A stretch of 64,000 nt of DNA from Owenia fusiformis (Eukaryota; Annelida; Polychaeta; Sabellida; Oweniidae), in contig CAIIXF020000004.1 in the NCBI GenBank assembly GCA_903813345.2, forward strand, positions 24,241,985-24,305,984. Direction: 5' to 3'. The position numbers and the translations under genes are program-made. Positions 22,904 through 37,900 of the stretch are shown one piece after another; the first letter of the stretch is position 1; each line of letters starts with the position of its first letter. The notes under the pieces were generated by a model. The model was not told the origin of the DNA. It saw only the letters and a list, made by a program, of their open reading frames with translations, and ran no database searches.

Positions 22904-25900
22904 GTAAGTAAGCATAGTTTTATATTGAAGTCTGAACAGCCATTTGTGAATAAAACTGTAATATATATATATATATAGCTATGATATAGCAAATTTATTA
23001 GTAAGTTGCATTTACAGTTTCTTGTGCTTGTTATTTTTTTAATCAGATTTAGTGATATTATTTATAGATATGTTCGTCGAGAAGTATTGTAGTGCCTATG
23101 TACACAATATCATTATAGTGTCTTTCCATTCGTTTGAAATTGAAAAAAATATTTAGCTAAACATTTGGTCTATCAACACGTTTATAAGCATAAGATATCC
23201 AAATCAAAATGCATTTAAAACTGGTCCTCCGTACTTAAATCTTAAAAGAACACAACCACCATATAAATTTGCATTGGCCCTTATGTGCCGCTATGTCGCT
23301 ATTTATTGGCCTATGATAATATCGTACATACAAACTCCACATACACAATGACCCTTTGGGCAGCACCTCGGAGGTGTCCCGGACTTATGATCGGATCATA
23401 ATCCTGGCATACAAAGCCATATATCATTAATATTCTGTAATCAACTTCTAAATCCCTCAGAGGTTAACGTTTTATATCAAATATTGTGCAGATGCCCCAG
23501 AGGCAAAATTCAATAATAGTCCAATGACATGATCTTAATCCCGGCATTTAAAGCCATATCATTAATATTATTTTCTAATTCTTATAAAATGGATTATTCC
23601 TCAGAGGTAAACTTATAATATAAAACAATCCTTATCTACAGATGCCCCGGAGGCAAAATTCAATAATATTCAATAATTGCCTGATCTTGGTCCCGGTGTA
23701 AAAGGGTAGGAGGTCCTATCAAATTATGGTCCTACTCTCCATTGATTTATATGGTGACCTAAATACAACTCTTTCCATCATTACCTTATACGCAATCGGG
23801 GCCAGTAAGGGCCGTTAACAAAGGGGACCATCATTTCTTTCACACCGGCATTTAAAGCCATATTATTAATATCATATTTTCTAACTTCTAAAGTGGATTA
23901 TTCCTCAGAGGTAAACAGTCATATAATATAAAAACAATATTTATCTACAGATGCCCCGGAGGCAAAATTCAATAATAGTCCAATGATCTTAATCCTGGCA
24001 TATGAATCTATATTTTGTTAATATTATATTATTGCATTGGCTCTTATGTGCCGCTATGTCGCTATTTATTGGCCTATGATAATATCGTACATACAGACTC
24101 CGAATACACAATGACCCTTTGGGCAGCACCTCGGAGGTGTCCCGGACTTATGATCGGATCATAATCCTGGCATACAAAGCCATATATCATTAATATTCAG
24201 TAATCAACTTCTAAAGTTCACATTCCTCGGAGGTAAACTTTTAATATTAAATATTACTTATGCATAGATGCCCCGATGGGCAAACTTAAATAATAGTTCA
24301 TGATCAATTGATCTGATCATAATCCTGGCATACAAAACATTGAGTAAATATTATATTTTCAACTTCTAAAGTAGATTATTCCTCAGAGGTAAACTTTTAA
24401 TATAAAACAATCCTTATCTACATATGCCCCGGAGGCAAAATTCAATAATAGTCCAATGATCTGATCATAATCCTGGCATATATTAAGATTCTATTAACTT
24501 CTAAAGTACGTGTTCTCCAGAAGTAAACTTACAATACCAAATATTCCTTATCTCCAGATGGTCCTGAGGCAAAAACTCCATAATAGTCCAATATTGATTC
24601 ATGGGACTTAATTCTTTTGACTAATTTCAAAATGAAATCATTATTTAGCCTCGGAGGCAAATATCTCAAATCTTATAATGTATAAATAGTTATCTTTTAT
24701 AGCTCCACAAACGTCTCAGAGACGAGTCTCGTCTGAAATTATAAATAATAAATATATGGCAACTCCTTGCCCAAACATTAAACTCGTTCCATATGCCTCA
24801 GAGGTTAAGCTTTTTATCCAGCTTTTTATCTCAGTTATGAATTATTGTAATTTACATTTTATATTCATGTGGTTTCGGAAACCTTGCTAACATACTCTGT
24901 ATACAATTTCTTAGTATTATATTTACAGTACTTATGCCCTGTAGGCTAATAATTGAATTCTTTAATGGCAACCTCGCGGCGACCCCTTTTGCAAAGTGCG
25001 AAAGGTACCTTGTACATTTTGTTTTTTATATACAAGGAGGTCCACCTACCCCTAAGATGAAATTGGCGTTTGTAGGATTTAAGAATTCGAAACACAATTT
25101 ACTTAAAACAAAAACTATCTCTAACTTTATATCAAAGTAAAAATACATTTGACAAAATATTTTAAAACAGTTAACCATAAAGTTGTTTGGTAAATTTAGC
25201 AAATGCTGCCGTGTTAGCGTCACAAAGCCAAATGACTCAAAACCTATTTCCTAAACATAAATCACTCACTACTCATTCTACTCATTCAATCAATACCACC
25301 GTTTGTCGTCACTTAAATAGAACAGAACATACTCAAATATACACCCCCGTAACAAACTATAGAACACCTTCTCCAAATCTGATATCAAAACAGTGTGAAG
25401 TACCTGTATTAAATAATTTTCAAACTTATTCGCTACGCTCAATCGTTAGAAAATATCATTAAAACTGGTCCTCCGTATTTAAATCTTAAAAGAACACAAC
25501 CACCATATAAATTTGCATTGGCTCTTATGTGCCGCTATTCCCGAAGAACAAAGATAAGGTAAGGTAAGAATAAGTTTAAAATCCCATTCAAATGAAGATA
25601 GTATATTCTTATTTAATATGAATAACGCAATAAACTTAATTAAGTCACCTATTATAAACCAAGATTGATAACTTTTGTGCCTTTCTTGAATGTTACTCTC
25701 CACATAACCATCTATAGAACAATCACTTTCCACCTCCTATGAGCCGAACAACCTACCGTTCACATCCACTGTTAGCACCTGTAGTAGTATCATCACTACG
25801 TTAACCATGTCAACCAAAGATGGTTGTTTCAACTCTTATTTCTTTCTAAGTACCCAAAAACATTTTTCTACAAGATGAGTAACACAATTTCTCCTCATAC

Positions 25901-28900
25901 CTCAAAAACCTGCAAACCCCAAAACAACAAAATTTAACCGTTCTGATCTCCTTGACACTAGCAGACGAATGACTCATTTTTAAAAAACAATATTCTTAAT
26001 AATTTCATCTGTGATTGGAAATGCTTGGTTAGCTGATAGACTACGTAAACTACTTTCGTTATTCCATTTTGAAAACTTATATGCATAATTTTCTATCGTC
26101 TTTGGTTCTCCAGACTTCACCACAAAACCAGACATTTTCGTCTTATAGATATTTAGATTTTCATTGTCTCTACCGATTTGGGTCTTCTTCCTGCCATACC
26201 ACACTGACGTTAACTGCATCTGTGTCATTTATACCCTGAAAACGTACATACAACATCGTTACACAATGAAACTACCATACATCAAACAACAACAACAGTT
26301 CAATGCTTTTAATAATCTATTTTTATGCAATAAATATGCTCCTGAAGCAACCAATTCTGAATATTCATATGCTATATCTCTGAGTGCCGGGCATTAAATA
26401 ATCACCACCGGGTGGGAATTATATGTTTTTAATACAACTATGGTATCTTTTTCATTCACGTATTGACCAGTATACAGAAGAATGCCACTGTGGAAAAAAC
26501 CATTAATACTTTCGCTTGCAACCATCAGCTTGAAATATTTGCAATCAATACTACAGGTGTAACAACATAATTGATTTTACCACACCAGTCCTGAGAAAAC
26601 GAATCGACAGCCTCAGTACCTACATAGTTATGCATATTAAGAATTAAATCTGTAACATTGCGTTCAATGTTGTCTGCGAATATGTCTACAGTAAACACTC
26701 CCCGTTTTGTATCTAAAAAGTTGAAGATATTCCAGTATATACCCCCCAGTCATTATAATTTATCATTTTGCTGATGGACTCAGCATTTCGGGTTAGTTCC
26801 CGCGGAATCCATTCAGGCTTCAAAACCTCAATTCGCTGCAAACATATTTCACGAATATCAACGGCAAGTTTCTGAATTTCTTATATCATGCTACCCTTGT
26901 TTACTATATTCACTACACCAGTGTTGTCCGTGAATCAACAAACAATTCGACATTTTAAGTATATCTAGACAAATTAATCAACACCCCTTAAACGTTTTGT
27001 TCATAGAGCTTTTTGATTTCTAAGTTTCTGACCATTTTTGATAACATACATAATTCTCTATATTCCAGTACATATTCTCCACAAGCCCTACTCGATGCAT
27101 CCGAATAAACAACTCTGGAGTGTTCAGGACACGTTTCTTGATAAGACATCCCAGTATAATCTAGGACAACTATTTTTGAAACCCCCTTGTTTTGTGACTA
27201 TATCACCTGTTGCACCCTGGCAGATTTTACTTTTCTAATTATGGAAACCACAACCCTTGGAGTGATCACATAGCCTGTACAGTACGAAACTTTTTACGGT
27301 TTCACTTCGGGATATAATTAATTTCCTTTTCAAATCCCGACCAAATCTTAGCCAAACCAAACCAAAACGAGTTTTGAGTGAACTTCCAGATAGGAACAAA
27401 TCCAGATCGAATCAAATCGGACCTTATAGTATTTATAATTTTCTCAGACATTTAAGTTCACTATTTCCGGTCCTGATTGCATCATCCAAGAATATTAAAA
27501 TCTGAATCCAAAAGCCCTCCAATGTTTGACCAAGTATCTGACTTAATTATACGGTGATAGGATTGACAACCTTAGAAACTTCAACTGTTTAATATATACA
27601 ACCCTGTTCAAACAACCGTTCTTTATTTTCCTCTACAAATTTTTTAATTTTAAAATGCAAATCTGTTGCTTTTTATAATTCTAGGTCTTTGGTATGACTC
27701 AAACCGAATTTTCTAACCATTTTCAATAACATCAATTATGTAAAGATTAGCTCTTACTGATTTCCAAAAGGCTACATTTTCTTTCAATTTTCCTTTTACA
27801 GTTTGATTCTTTTACTATTTTGATTACATATATAATTCAGATGTATACTTAACTTCCGGTTATTGCTGCTACTTTGAGCAGATGTCTCTTTGACAATCTC
27901 TGGACCAACACCTAGTTCTGTAGCAGCAAAAACAAATACCGTTGCCTCTGAACCACCGTCCTGTTGTAGTTCTTATTGTTCTGAAGGAACCAGGCCCATC
28001 GAGACCTTCGCCTGCTGTAGATGACAAACCACCTCCGCCTCTGAAACTGACTTTATTTTTAGAAACTTTGTTCTGATATATTGAACTGATGATTTATCTC
28101 ACTTCAAGAATGAGCTTGACGTAATAGCTTCTTGTCATCGTCGCTGAATCTGCAGTTTCTTAACGTTCATATTTTTCTACTACACACACTTATGGAGATT
28201 CATCAGCTATTTTAACCTATTCTATTTCATTAATTATTCAAAACCATACCTTCTGCCAGGACACCCACTTCGCCCTGCACATCTCAGTCTCCAATCTTCT
28301 AGATATTTGGAAGTATGTTATCCAATATCTCAGAGTTGAATTCATACCGTTTCTCTCGTCTTTTCTTCTGTAACTTTGTTTCTGTTTCCAACTTCCTCGC
28401 CAGTTTTGAACCATCTTTGAACAATTCACGTTTTCTTCGTTCTCCATTCTGAGTCTCAGTTGCGTATTTTAGTATATAGCAAAAGTCTCAATTGCAAGTC
28501 TTAATAAATTTAGCAAATGCTGCCGTGTTAGCGTCACAAAGCCAAATGACTCAAAACCTATTTCCTAAACATAAATCACTCACTACTCATTCAATCAATA
28601 CCACCGTTTGTCGTCACTTAAATAGAACGGGGCATTTAGGAAAATGTTTCCTTTGGCGAAGGTACACATAAGAAGAAAAACATAGGAAAACATGTTGGAT
28701 ACTTCAGGAGGTATATCCCTGAAATTTCTGCCGTTGCCTCACCTTTCTTCAGTTTAATACGCAAGGACTACAACAAGAAGAAGAGATATGATGTTGTATG
28801 GACTGCTGAATGTGAAATCTGAAACTCAAAGAATTGCTGACCACTGCACCCATATTTGGATTATTCCCTGACTTTAACATGGAATTTATACTGAAATAGA

Positions 28901-31900
28901 CGCTAGCTTGCGAGGAATAGGAGGCTGGGACCTCATTATCCGGTCAACGCACCGCAAATCACAATCGCAACGTAAATATTTAGCGAATCGTACGCAAAAC
29001 GATATTATGATGTCATCTCAAAGGCACTCTAGCGCAAATTCATTGCCGTTTTGCGTCTTTAACGCAAATCGCAGTTTTCTTATTACACGGTAGACTCATC
29101 GCTATTTTCATTTCGCATCGCAAATACACTGCTAACCGCACGCAAATTGGTATTATGCAGTCATCGCACAGTTGCGTCCACGTAAATCAGTTGATTTTTA
29201 TGTCGCAAACTCCACTTTATTTGCGGCATCCCTGACCCTGCCGCAATATAAATCGCAAACATATCATCAAGAATCTTGATAGTTTTCCTATTTAAATTAA
29301 CATTATCGTTGTAGAAATCTAGGAAGTGCCCTTTGAGACATCTAACTAAAAATAGGTTGAAAAACATTAGAGACACAAATAACCAAAACTTATCAAATTC
29401 AAGTCTGAAAGTGCACGATTATGCTACCTTGGTTTTGTGAAATCTATAATAAATATCGCAATTCTATTTCGCAAATATCGTCTGCTAAAATTAAAATATT
29501 AGGGTTCGATCAAGCTGGAAAATGTGGCGCATATTATTCCAGGATGTTCACAATAGAAGAGGTTTACGCTTATTCAGAGACAGGAGTCAGCCGTTAGAGA
29601 TGACTGACGATGAGATATTAAACAGATATCGCATGCCGAGGCCACTCATTCTTGAGTTGATTAATATATTAGATGGGGATCTAGCGTCAAGAACAAGGAA
29701 TCCTCAGGCAATTCCATGTCAGCTAAAAGTATTCATTTCATTACGATTTTATGCTACAGGTTGTATGCAAATGATAAATGGAGATATATTCGGGGTATCC
29801 CAAACTACTGTTTCGAACATTGTTGCTGAGGTATCGGCGGTTTTCTCTAGGTAGGCTATATCAGTCGGACTAATTACAAAAACTCTGTAATTCAATGCAA
29901 TCTGGGTGATTCGGGTCATACATCATGCTCTTTGTATGGATTTTATATGGATTAATTACTGTAGAGTTTCAATACTGGTGAGGATATATGTAATGATGTT
30001 TTAGGGATCTGTACTAGAGTTAAGGCTATATCGAGTCTAGGGATCCATACTAGGGTAAGACTTCATCCAGAGGTATGAGCGTAATGATGTTCTGAGGGTC
30101 CATACTTGTGAACATAGCATATTTGGTCAGGGATCCACACCATTGGTATCCTGTATATTATACAAGGGCCGATCAAAAAGTTCTCTGGCTCTAGATTTTA
30201 TAATTAGAGGAGTTGGATGCTCAAACTTTTACATAAGACAGGGTAGTACGTTTGCTTGAGACTGTCTGAGTTTCATTTAATTTGTTTGTTTTTTTGGTAG
30301 TGACACAGAGTCAATACATATTTTCAATGATTGAATTATTCAACATGTCCAAGGACATACATGAGAAATGAGCTTGAGATAAACCCATTCGAAATGGCAT
30401 AAAAAGTACACAAATACATAGTGGATATAATAACATGTGAGAAATAGACACCAAAATGTCACCCCAAGCTAGTTATGTAAAGATATTTACATTTTTCCAA
30501 AATAAAAGTCATGTGCGAACGAGAATGCAGACTCTGCACCGGGAAGAGATCATTAGAACATGAATTCGCACAGAAATATAGTTTCCTCCAGTAATAAAAC
30601 AATACCTTCGCCTTGATAAGATACTTTGTCATAAATCTTACAATATGGGTGTAATAACGATGTAGAAAATGGGTCACATACATCATCTTTCAAACATTTG
30701 ACATTTTGTTCAAACAATTGCAGCGCCACCAGCGTTCTTCTTGAGAACTAAAACTAGGGACATGTCATTACTACGTACTAAACCTACATGTAGGGACCTG
30801 TTATCTTACATAGCACTGTGGAATGTCACTTTGCCACATAAACGATGAGAGTTAGTTTGAATTGAATAATGAAATGAAACTTTAAAAACTACATTTCGTA
30901 TACATTGACACTTATATGATTCTAAATGAAGCAAAATGTTAACGACATGGCTGTGAGTGATACCATAAAAATAACAAAAGAAATTAATTCATACTGTGAC
31001 AAAATTGTAAAAACTAGAACCACAAAGGTATAACATGTCGGCCTAATGTCAAACAAAACTAGTTAATTTGTTTTAGTATTATTTATCTAAAGTTTGCCAT
31101 TATTTATTACATTTTAATGTGTTAAAAACATCAAGAAAAGTGATGTGTTTCATTCACCATAAAATTAAAGTCGATTTAAAGTACATAAAGATCGAGAGAA
31201 TCGAGTGAAATCAAGTCAGCATTTAACATCCGGTCTTTTTGCATTTGACTGGTACATTTATTGATCTCCAAGGAGACTCTACAAATATAAAACTCTGTCT
31301 ACATTTATCTGTATTAAAATTGGTTTCTCTGTCGTCATATTTTCAACGACTCACCCGTGTTACAAAAATTATTAATGCGCAATATGCATTTTGTCAAATT
31401 ATAGATAAGAACGCTAAAAATATTTTTATGAGAATAGTTCAATAAATGCTGTCAATCGCCACACTGCCTTCAATTTTGAAAATGTCAACGTGATTGCCTT
31501 ATATAATTTCACGGTGTTATAGCATGACGGTTACGACAAGGCGATTTGCAAAATTTTAGCGGTAACGATAACAAAAAATGGCGGATTTTAAAGACAGCAT
31601 GTCCTCTTTCTCGCCTGTAGGCAAGATTCACAGATAATATTTTCTTTTCAACTAGTTCCATTCGGTGACGTATATATGGATGGTTATCAAGACTAGGTCA
31701 AATCTGCCAGGTAGTTTACTAGATGCGGAATATAAGCTATAAACTTACCGACTAAGATGTCCAAGTTCATATTTTTTAGTCCATCCTCGTGATTTCTCAG
31801 TATATGTGCCTCAGAGCCACTAAAACTATTAACAGTAAGTTAACTGTGTATAAACAAGCCATAAAATGACAAATCCAGAACAGAAACGTGGTCATATTGT

Positions 31901-34900
31901 AAATAATAAGGTTTTAAACGCAATGTCGTTAGACGACTACGTATGAATTCTATAGAGGGTAATGTAATGTATTAGATGGGCATTAGATATTTCGCGGACA
32001 GTTACGTGCATGTGCATCTTTCAAGTTAAGGTTGTTGCTAGTTCTGATAGCCTCTTTCCATGTTATTGCTATAATGGGTAAGAAATGGAATATTGAATTG
32101 CTTATATTTGTTTTCAGGACTCGCAAGAGACGCTCTTGTTTGAGCCTCTATAGGCCAAGGAAAAAATTGTGTCTTGCTTTATTCATGAAACCAATTCAAG
32201 TAAAAAAGATAGCAATGAAGAGGCAAAAGAAGAATTAGCATCAAGTACTGATGAATATGACAACACCTGTTCTCTGAAGTCAGATTAGCCGATGACAAAA
32301 CTTATTCTATTTGGCCGATGGTGTCGAGTGTTGAACATGTTGAGCTAGGCCGTATCCATGACTCGAGACCCTTGAGCTCACTGCGTTAATTCATAAAATA
32401 AATTGTTCGCAACGTGATGCGTTGTATTTTGGTCATTTTGGTCATTTTTCATACCGATTCTTTCTTGACAAATGAAAATACATCTATTGTGTTTTGCTTC
32501 ACAATACATGTTTCGATAAGTATTGATAATATAAATGTTGATATATTGTAGTTGCTGAGAGTTATGCCCAAAAAGGTAGGAAAGGTGGGGACAAGGCATG
32601 CATGAAAAATTGCAATGAAGAAAATCGCCGATGTAAAAAGATTTGCAAGAATGGATCGCCCCCAATCGATGGGAGAAGTGAGTAAATACATTGGAGAGCA
32701 CGTATCATTCACGTATCATTAAATCCGATTATTTTAATTTATATGAGTTGTGTGTTACTTTGATATTGATATCTAATGATATTGAATATAATATGAGAGC
32801 AATCAAACGAATATCAGATTCGATATAAGCATATTTTTCAATTTTATTACTTATTTTCTTACAAAATAGAATGTATATGGGGTGACTATGGTGAGGAGAA
32901 ATACGGGGAGTGTTCTGTTAGTTGTGGAGGTGGCACACTACCAGTGACACGTTACAGGTACAAGTTTTACGGTGAAGCAGAGACCGGGGATCCGGAATGC
33001 ATTGGTTCGAGCTATATCTATGTGAGAAGCCAATCGTGTAATACTCATTCATGTCCATCCATACAGACTTCTCAACCTCCTCCAATAAAGATCATTCCTC
33101 CTGGACCGGTCCCTCCGCCTCCCCAACCGATTGTCCCACCTCCTGTCGCAGGGAGAAGTGAGTAACCAGTTTGATTGAATATATAAATCACAAATATAAT
33201 GATTTATTATGGCAATGGCGTGGTTTTTTATTAAGTCTTGTTTATGCTAGCGATTACCATATGAGATTGTACACCCGCAGTTATTATCATCCAATATTGT
33301 TTCAACACAGAAAACAAATGGAGTAACTACAACCCAGAGAAATACGGCAATATTATTACTTATCTTTTTACAAAATAGGATGTAAATGGAGTGACTATGG
33401 TGATGAGAAATACGGCAAATGTTCTGTTTCTTGTGGAGGCGGCACACTACCAGTGACACGTTACAGGTACAAGCTATACGGAGAGACCGGGGATCCAGAA
33501 TGCTACGGTTCGGACACTGAAGTTAAAACACAATCATGTAACACTCAGCCGTGTCCAAGTGAGTAACCAGTTAAAGGAATGTACGCACTGATACAGCGAT
33601 CGTTATTATGAATTTGGTATAACATGATTGTTTAGGATGGTGTTTATAACAATAATGGCAGATGGAAAAATATAGCGATTTCGGTAAAGTTGTTATTCTA
33701 GATACGTATAAGTAAACTTGAACTTTTAAGGGTCTTGTCACACTAAATTAATTTGAAATCGATATTCATGAATTCTACCCAGTTGACATAAATAGGTTAC
33801 AAGTTGTATACTCATTCATCAATTAATGACGGGGAATGTAATATATTCGTTGCATCGTTAGTTATTTGTACAATATCAATTCAATACCTAACTCTTGTGG
33901 CGTGGTGTGTCTCCCAACAAGTGAATTATTTCACAGTTCCTGTTAAAGTTTAAGTTGAGATATAAGTTTAGAACGTATAAAAGGCACGATGATTGTAAAC
34001 GTTTAAGATTGGATCTCCTCGTAAACCCTGAATTATATTCAGAGTATCCAATCAAACACTTTGACTACAATTTCGATACGCTAATCAATCCAATCTATGT
34101 TAACAATTTATAGAGCGGGCCATTCTGTTGCATAATAAACTCTAATCCAGTTTTTACAGGGTGTTTCATAATGTTCATCGCCGAAGATAGACCTCTCATG
34201 TTATACAAAAGTTGAGTTTTGACGAAAAATTTAACATGGGCAGAAGTCCCATTTTCGTAGTACCATATTGACTGAATAGGATATTGTTTATATTGATAAC
34301 AGACTCATGAATAACAGCATCTACAGTGTAAAGCAGTGCTTATATTGAGATTTACACACTATTTTTTCAACGCAGGGTGTAGATGGAGTAACTATGGCGC
34401 AGCAACATTTGGGACATGTTCTTCACGTTGTGGAGGTGGTGTATTAATGGTAACACGTACTAGGACCAAGATATGGGGTTCAACTGGGGATCCAGATTGC
34501 TATGGTTGTAGCACTGATGTGAGAACACAGTCATGTAATATGCAGCCGTGTCAGCCAATAATCATCCCTGTTGTCCCGTATGCGCAGCCAATAAATTCCT
34601 CAAGTAAGGAACTAGTTGATTAACATTTATCCATAATAATTCGGATGATAATCATCTCTACTGGGCTGACTTATAATGGTCATTACCAAGGAATCAATAC
34701 ACGCCGTGCTGCGAATACCTTAATGTTTTGATACTTTTCTAGCCTTTTAAAAAAGTTGCAATTTTTTGGGCACACCCTGTATAATGATTAATTTTGGCAA
34801 TAACGTAATTGTTTACAAAGACTTGTTTATGCAAGTGATAAACAGATGTGATTTTATACTCACAGTTTTTATCACCCAATATTGTTTCAACACAGAATGT

Positions 34901-37900
34901 AGATAGAGTAACTACGGCCCAGAGAAATACGGCAAATGTTATACAGAGGTTGAGTTTTGACGAAACCCTTTAACATGCGCAGAAGTCCCATTTTCGTAGT
35001 ACCATATTGACTGAATAGTTTAAGGATATTGTTTATAACAATAACAGACTCATGAATGATAGCATCTATACCAGTGCTTATATTAAGATTTACACACTTT
35101 TTGTTTCAACACAGGGTGTAGATGGAGTAACTATTGCACAGCAACATTAGGTCCATGTTCTACAGCTTGTGGAGGTGGCGTATTAACTGTTACACGTACT
35201 AGGACCAAGATATGGGGTCCAACGGGTGATTCAAATTGCTATGGTTCGAACACTGAAGTGACAGTGACACGACGACCGTGCAATAATCAGCCTTGTCACC
35301 CCATACGGATCGTCCAACCTCACGTTCCACAGCCTATCATTCCGCGTCCTGGTATCGTTAAAAACAAAAGTTCTTATCTAAATCTTAAATGTTGTTTTAT
35401 TTCATCATATGGGAACTACATTACATATTTTAGAATATATGCATGATACCTGTATTTAGTTAATGACATTTATCTGGTTATGTTCTACATATACTCATTT
35501 ACTGAATGTATGGCGTACTTTTTATAGATAATAGGGCAATTAAGCTTGCATATAAAATCGAAACGCCAACATATGACCAATCGCCCATACAAATCCACCT
35601 CTTAAATATTTTCCGTTCACGTTTTGGTTGTGAAAAACTCCTTAATATTTAGGTTATTGATGACATTGCAATTCATCATTCCAAATAATATATTATTGTA
35701 TTATAAGATTGCCAATGGGGACCATGGACGAGATGGCAACGAATGGAACCATGTTTCAGGTGGGATCAACGATGTGGAGTTGCGATGAGTCGACGAACAC
35801 GCCGGTGCTATTGTAATGGGATTGAAGTAGATCCTGGACGGTGTACTGGTATTGCAGTAGAACAAGCCTCGAGACCTTGCTGCGTCGACACTCCTAGACC
35901 CCAACCACCTCGTAAGTAGACATCTAACTCGCAAGTCATCAAATATAGAATAAACGATTTGCAAAATTTTGCGGTAACGATAACAAAAAACTGCGGATGG
36001 GATAGACAGCATGTCCTCTTTCTCGTCTATAGACAAGATTCACAGATGAGATTTCCGTTTCAAATAGTTCCATTCGGTAACGTATAATGGTTATAAAGTC
36101 TGGGTGAAATCTGCCGGGTGGCTTGCTAGAAGCAGAATATAAGCTGTAAACTTACCGACTGAGATATTCAAGTTCATAATTTTTTGTCCATTCTCGTGTT
36201 TTCTCAATATTTGTGCCTCATAGTCACACAAACTATTTACTGTAAGTAAATTGTGTATAAACAAGCCATAAAATGACAAATCCAGAACAGGAATGTGGTG
36301 TTTATTGTAAATAATAAGGTTTCAAACGCAATGTTGTTAGACGACTACGTAGATTACTAAACTTGGTGTAGTTTTGAATTTCAAACTCAACAGTTTTTCG
36401 CTTATTTCATGTTATCCCCGGGCATCGATTCGCAAAGACTACGTTCAAAATATACATTACTAAATGCATCACCGAATGCAATGCTTACATAAATCGGGCA
36501 TCCTTTCATTGATACACAGTAGTAGAAAATAATGCACCAACCTTAGTGTTCTGTTCCATCGCGGCCATTTTATTGGATGAATCAGTGAACGTAGCCGTCC
36601 AACCTTGTTTTCAGAGGTGGCATAACCATCATGCTATAGCAGGGTGATACTGTTATAAACAAACCATCGTTCTTCTTCCCTTCATATGCATCCTCCTTTA
36701 AAATGTCTTTAAAATGATTGTATGAGATTCGTTTAGCTAAATGTGTTAAGTTTAACATTTTTCTATCAGCTTTCTTCGCCACTTTTATGTCAAGCTATGA
36801 TATTAACAATGTTAACATTTGCCAACGAGTGTAAATGTTTTCGAAAACAATTTCACCTGCAATAATGGGCCGTGTTGGTTCACAACCACGTTGTTAATTT
36901 TTGGAATTCATTGATTTGATAGATAAATCTTTTTTTCATTCTTCGTGTGCATAAGTTGTAAGAATATCTTGTTCTAGCCCCTCGTGTGCCCATGTGTCGT
37001 CCGGCCCTGTACCCTAAGTATTTATATGGTGGCGAACGGTGAGCCCACACGGCCTAAGTGTGACAGCTCCATTAAATAAAACTATTTGCAAAATTGTTAA
37101 AATATGTTACGTAAGACAATTTCCTCACTTCCTCACTCCCATTATTGTAATAGAAATGTATGTATTGATGACACCAAGTCCCATACTTTTGATCTTTAGA
37201 ATACGTGTTAGCTCCTATTATTAAAAACTCATAACTTACTGATACCCATGGCCTTATATCATACGGTTGTTGCAAACTTTGGTCATAAAACATGAACGCT
37301 TTTCAACGAATATATGTTTATTTATTAGCAGACGAAGATTTCGGTAGAAGCGAAAGCATAATTTATGTGTATACGTAAAGAGTATAAGTGAATTGAAATT
37401 GGGATTTTGCAAAAATATGCACTAATACGTATAGAAACAATTTTAATTTAATTTGTTTCACCAAAATTAAATATTTCCCCTTCCAAATTCCTTATATAAG
37501 ATGGTTTTGATAATGTCACTATAATATGACTTTATGCCAAGTAATATTATGATTCCTACCAATACCTACTGTATATCTAAAGAATTTACTGACTTTTAAA
37601 CACCATGTTACGTATAAGCCATTGCTTCTTATGAAAAGATAGAGCTATGCAACTAATGACAAATAATATCAGATAAGTTATAAAATGAAGGATTTATAAA
37701 CACTCTACAAGTGTTCTGCGAAATCTCTATGTATTCACAAAGTGTCATTTCAATGCTAAAAGGATGTCTCAAGTGGGAGACAGCTAAGTAAATATGCATA
37801 TATTCATAGACTATAGACCAACGTTTAATTGTTGCAATTGGGAACTATAACATGACATACTGTAATCAAGCATGAACCATCGTTTATTTATTTCCTAGAA

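Larger units (their letters stand above)
23222..28628 (-). mobile_element. Dead PAT/Ngaro-like retroelement, copy 2, with split direct repeats
   Basis: Read on the minus strand: repeat A1 (28628-28506), a broken gag-like segment (about 28447-28240), a largely lost reverse transcriptase, RNase H remnant (about 27125-26525), tyrosine recombinase remnant (about 26228-25640), repeat B1 (25540-25464), repeat A2 (25322-25192), the short-repeat tail, and repeat B2 (23297-23222). A1-genes-B1-A2-B2 is the split direct repeat organisation known for PAT/Ngaro-type tyrosine-recombinase elements. It sits in intron 1 of gene B. Coding parts share their disabling changes with copy 1. Confidence 0.75.

Noticed and set aside
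29522-29854. Domesticated HARBI1-like host gene
   Set aside because: Only the N-terminal third is present and no further exons with DDE motifs were seen downstream.
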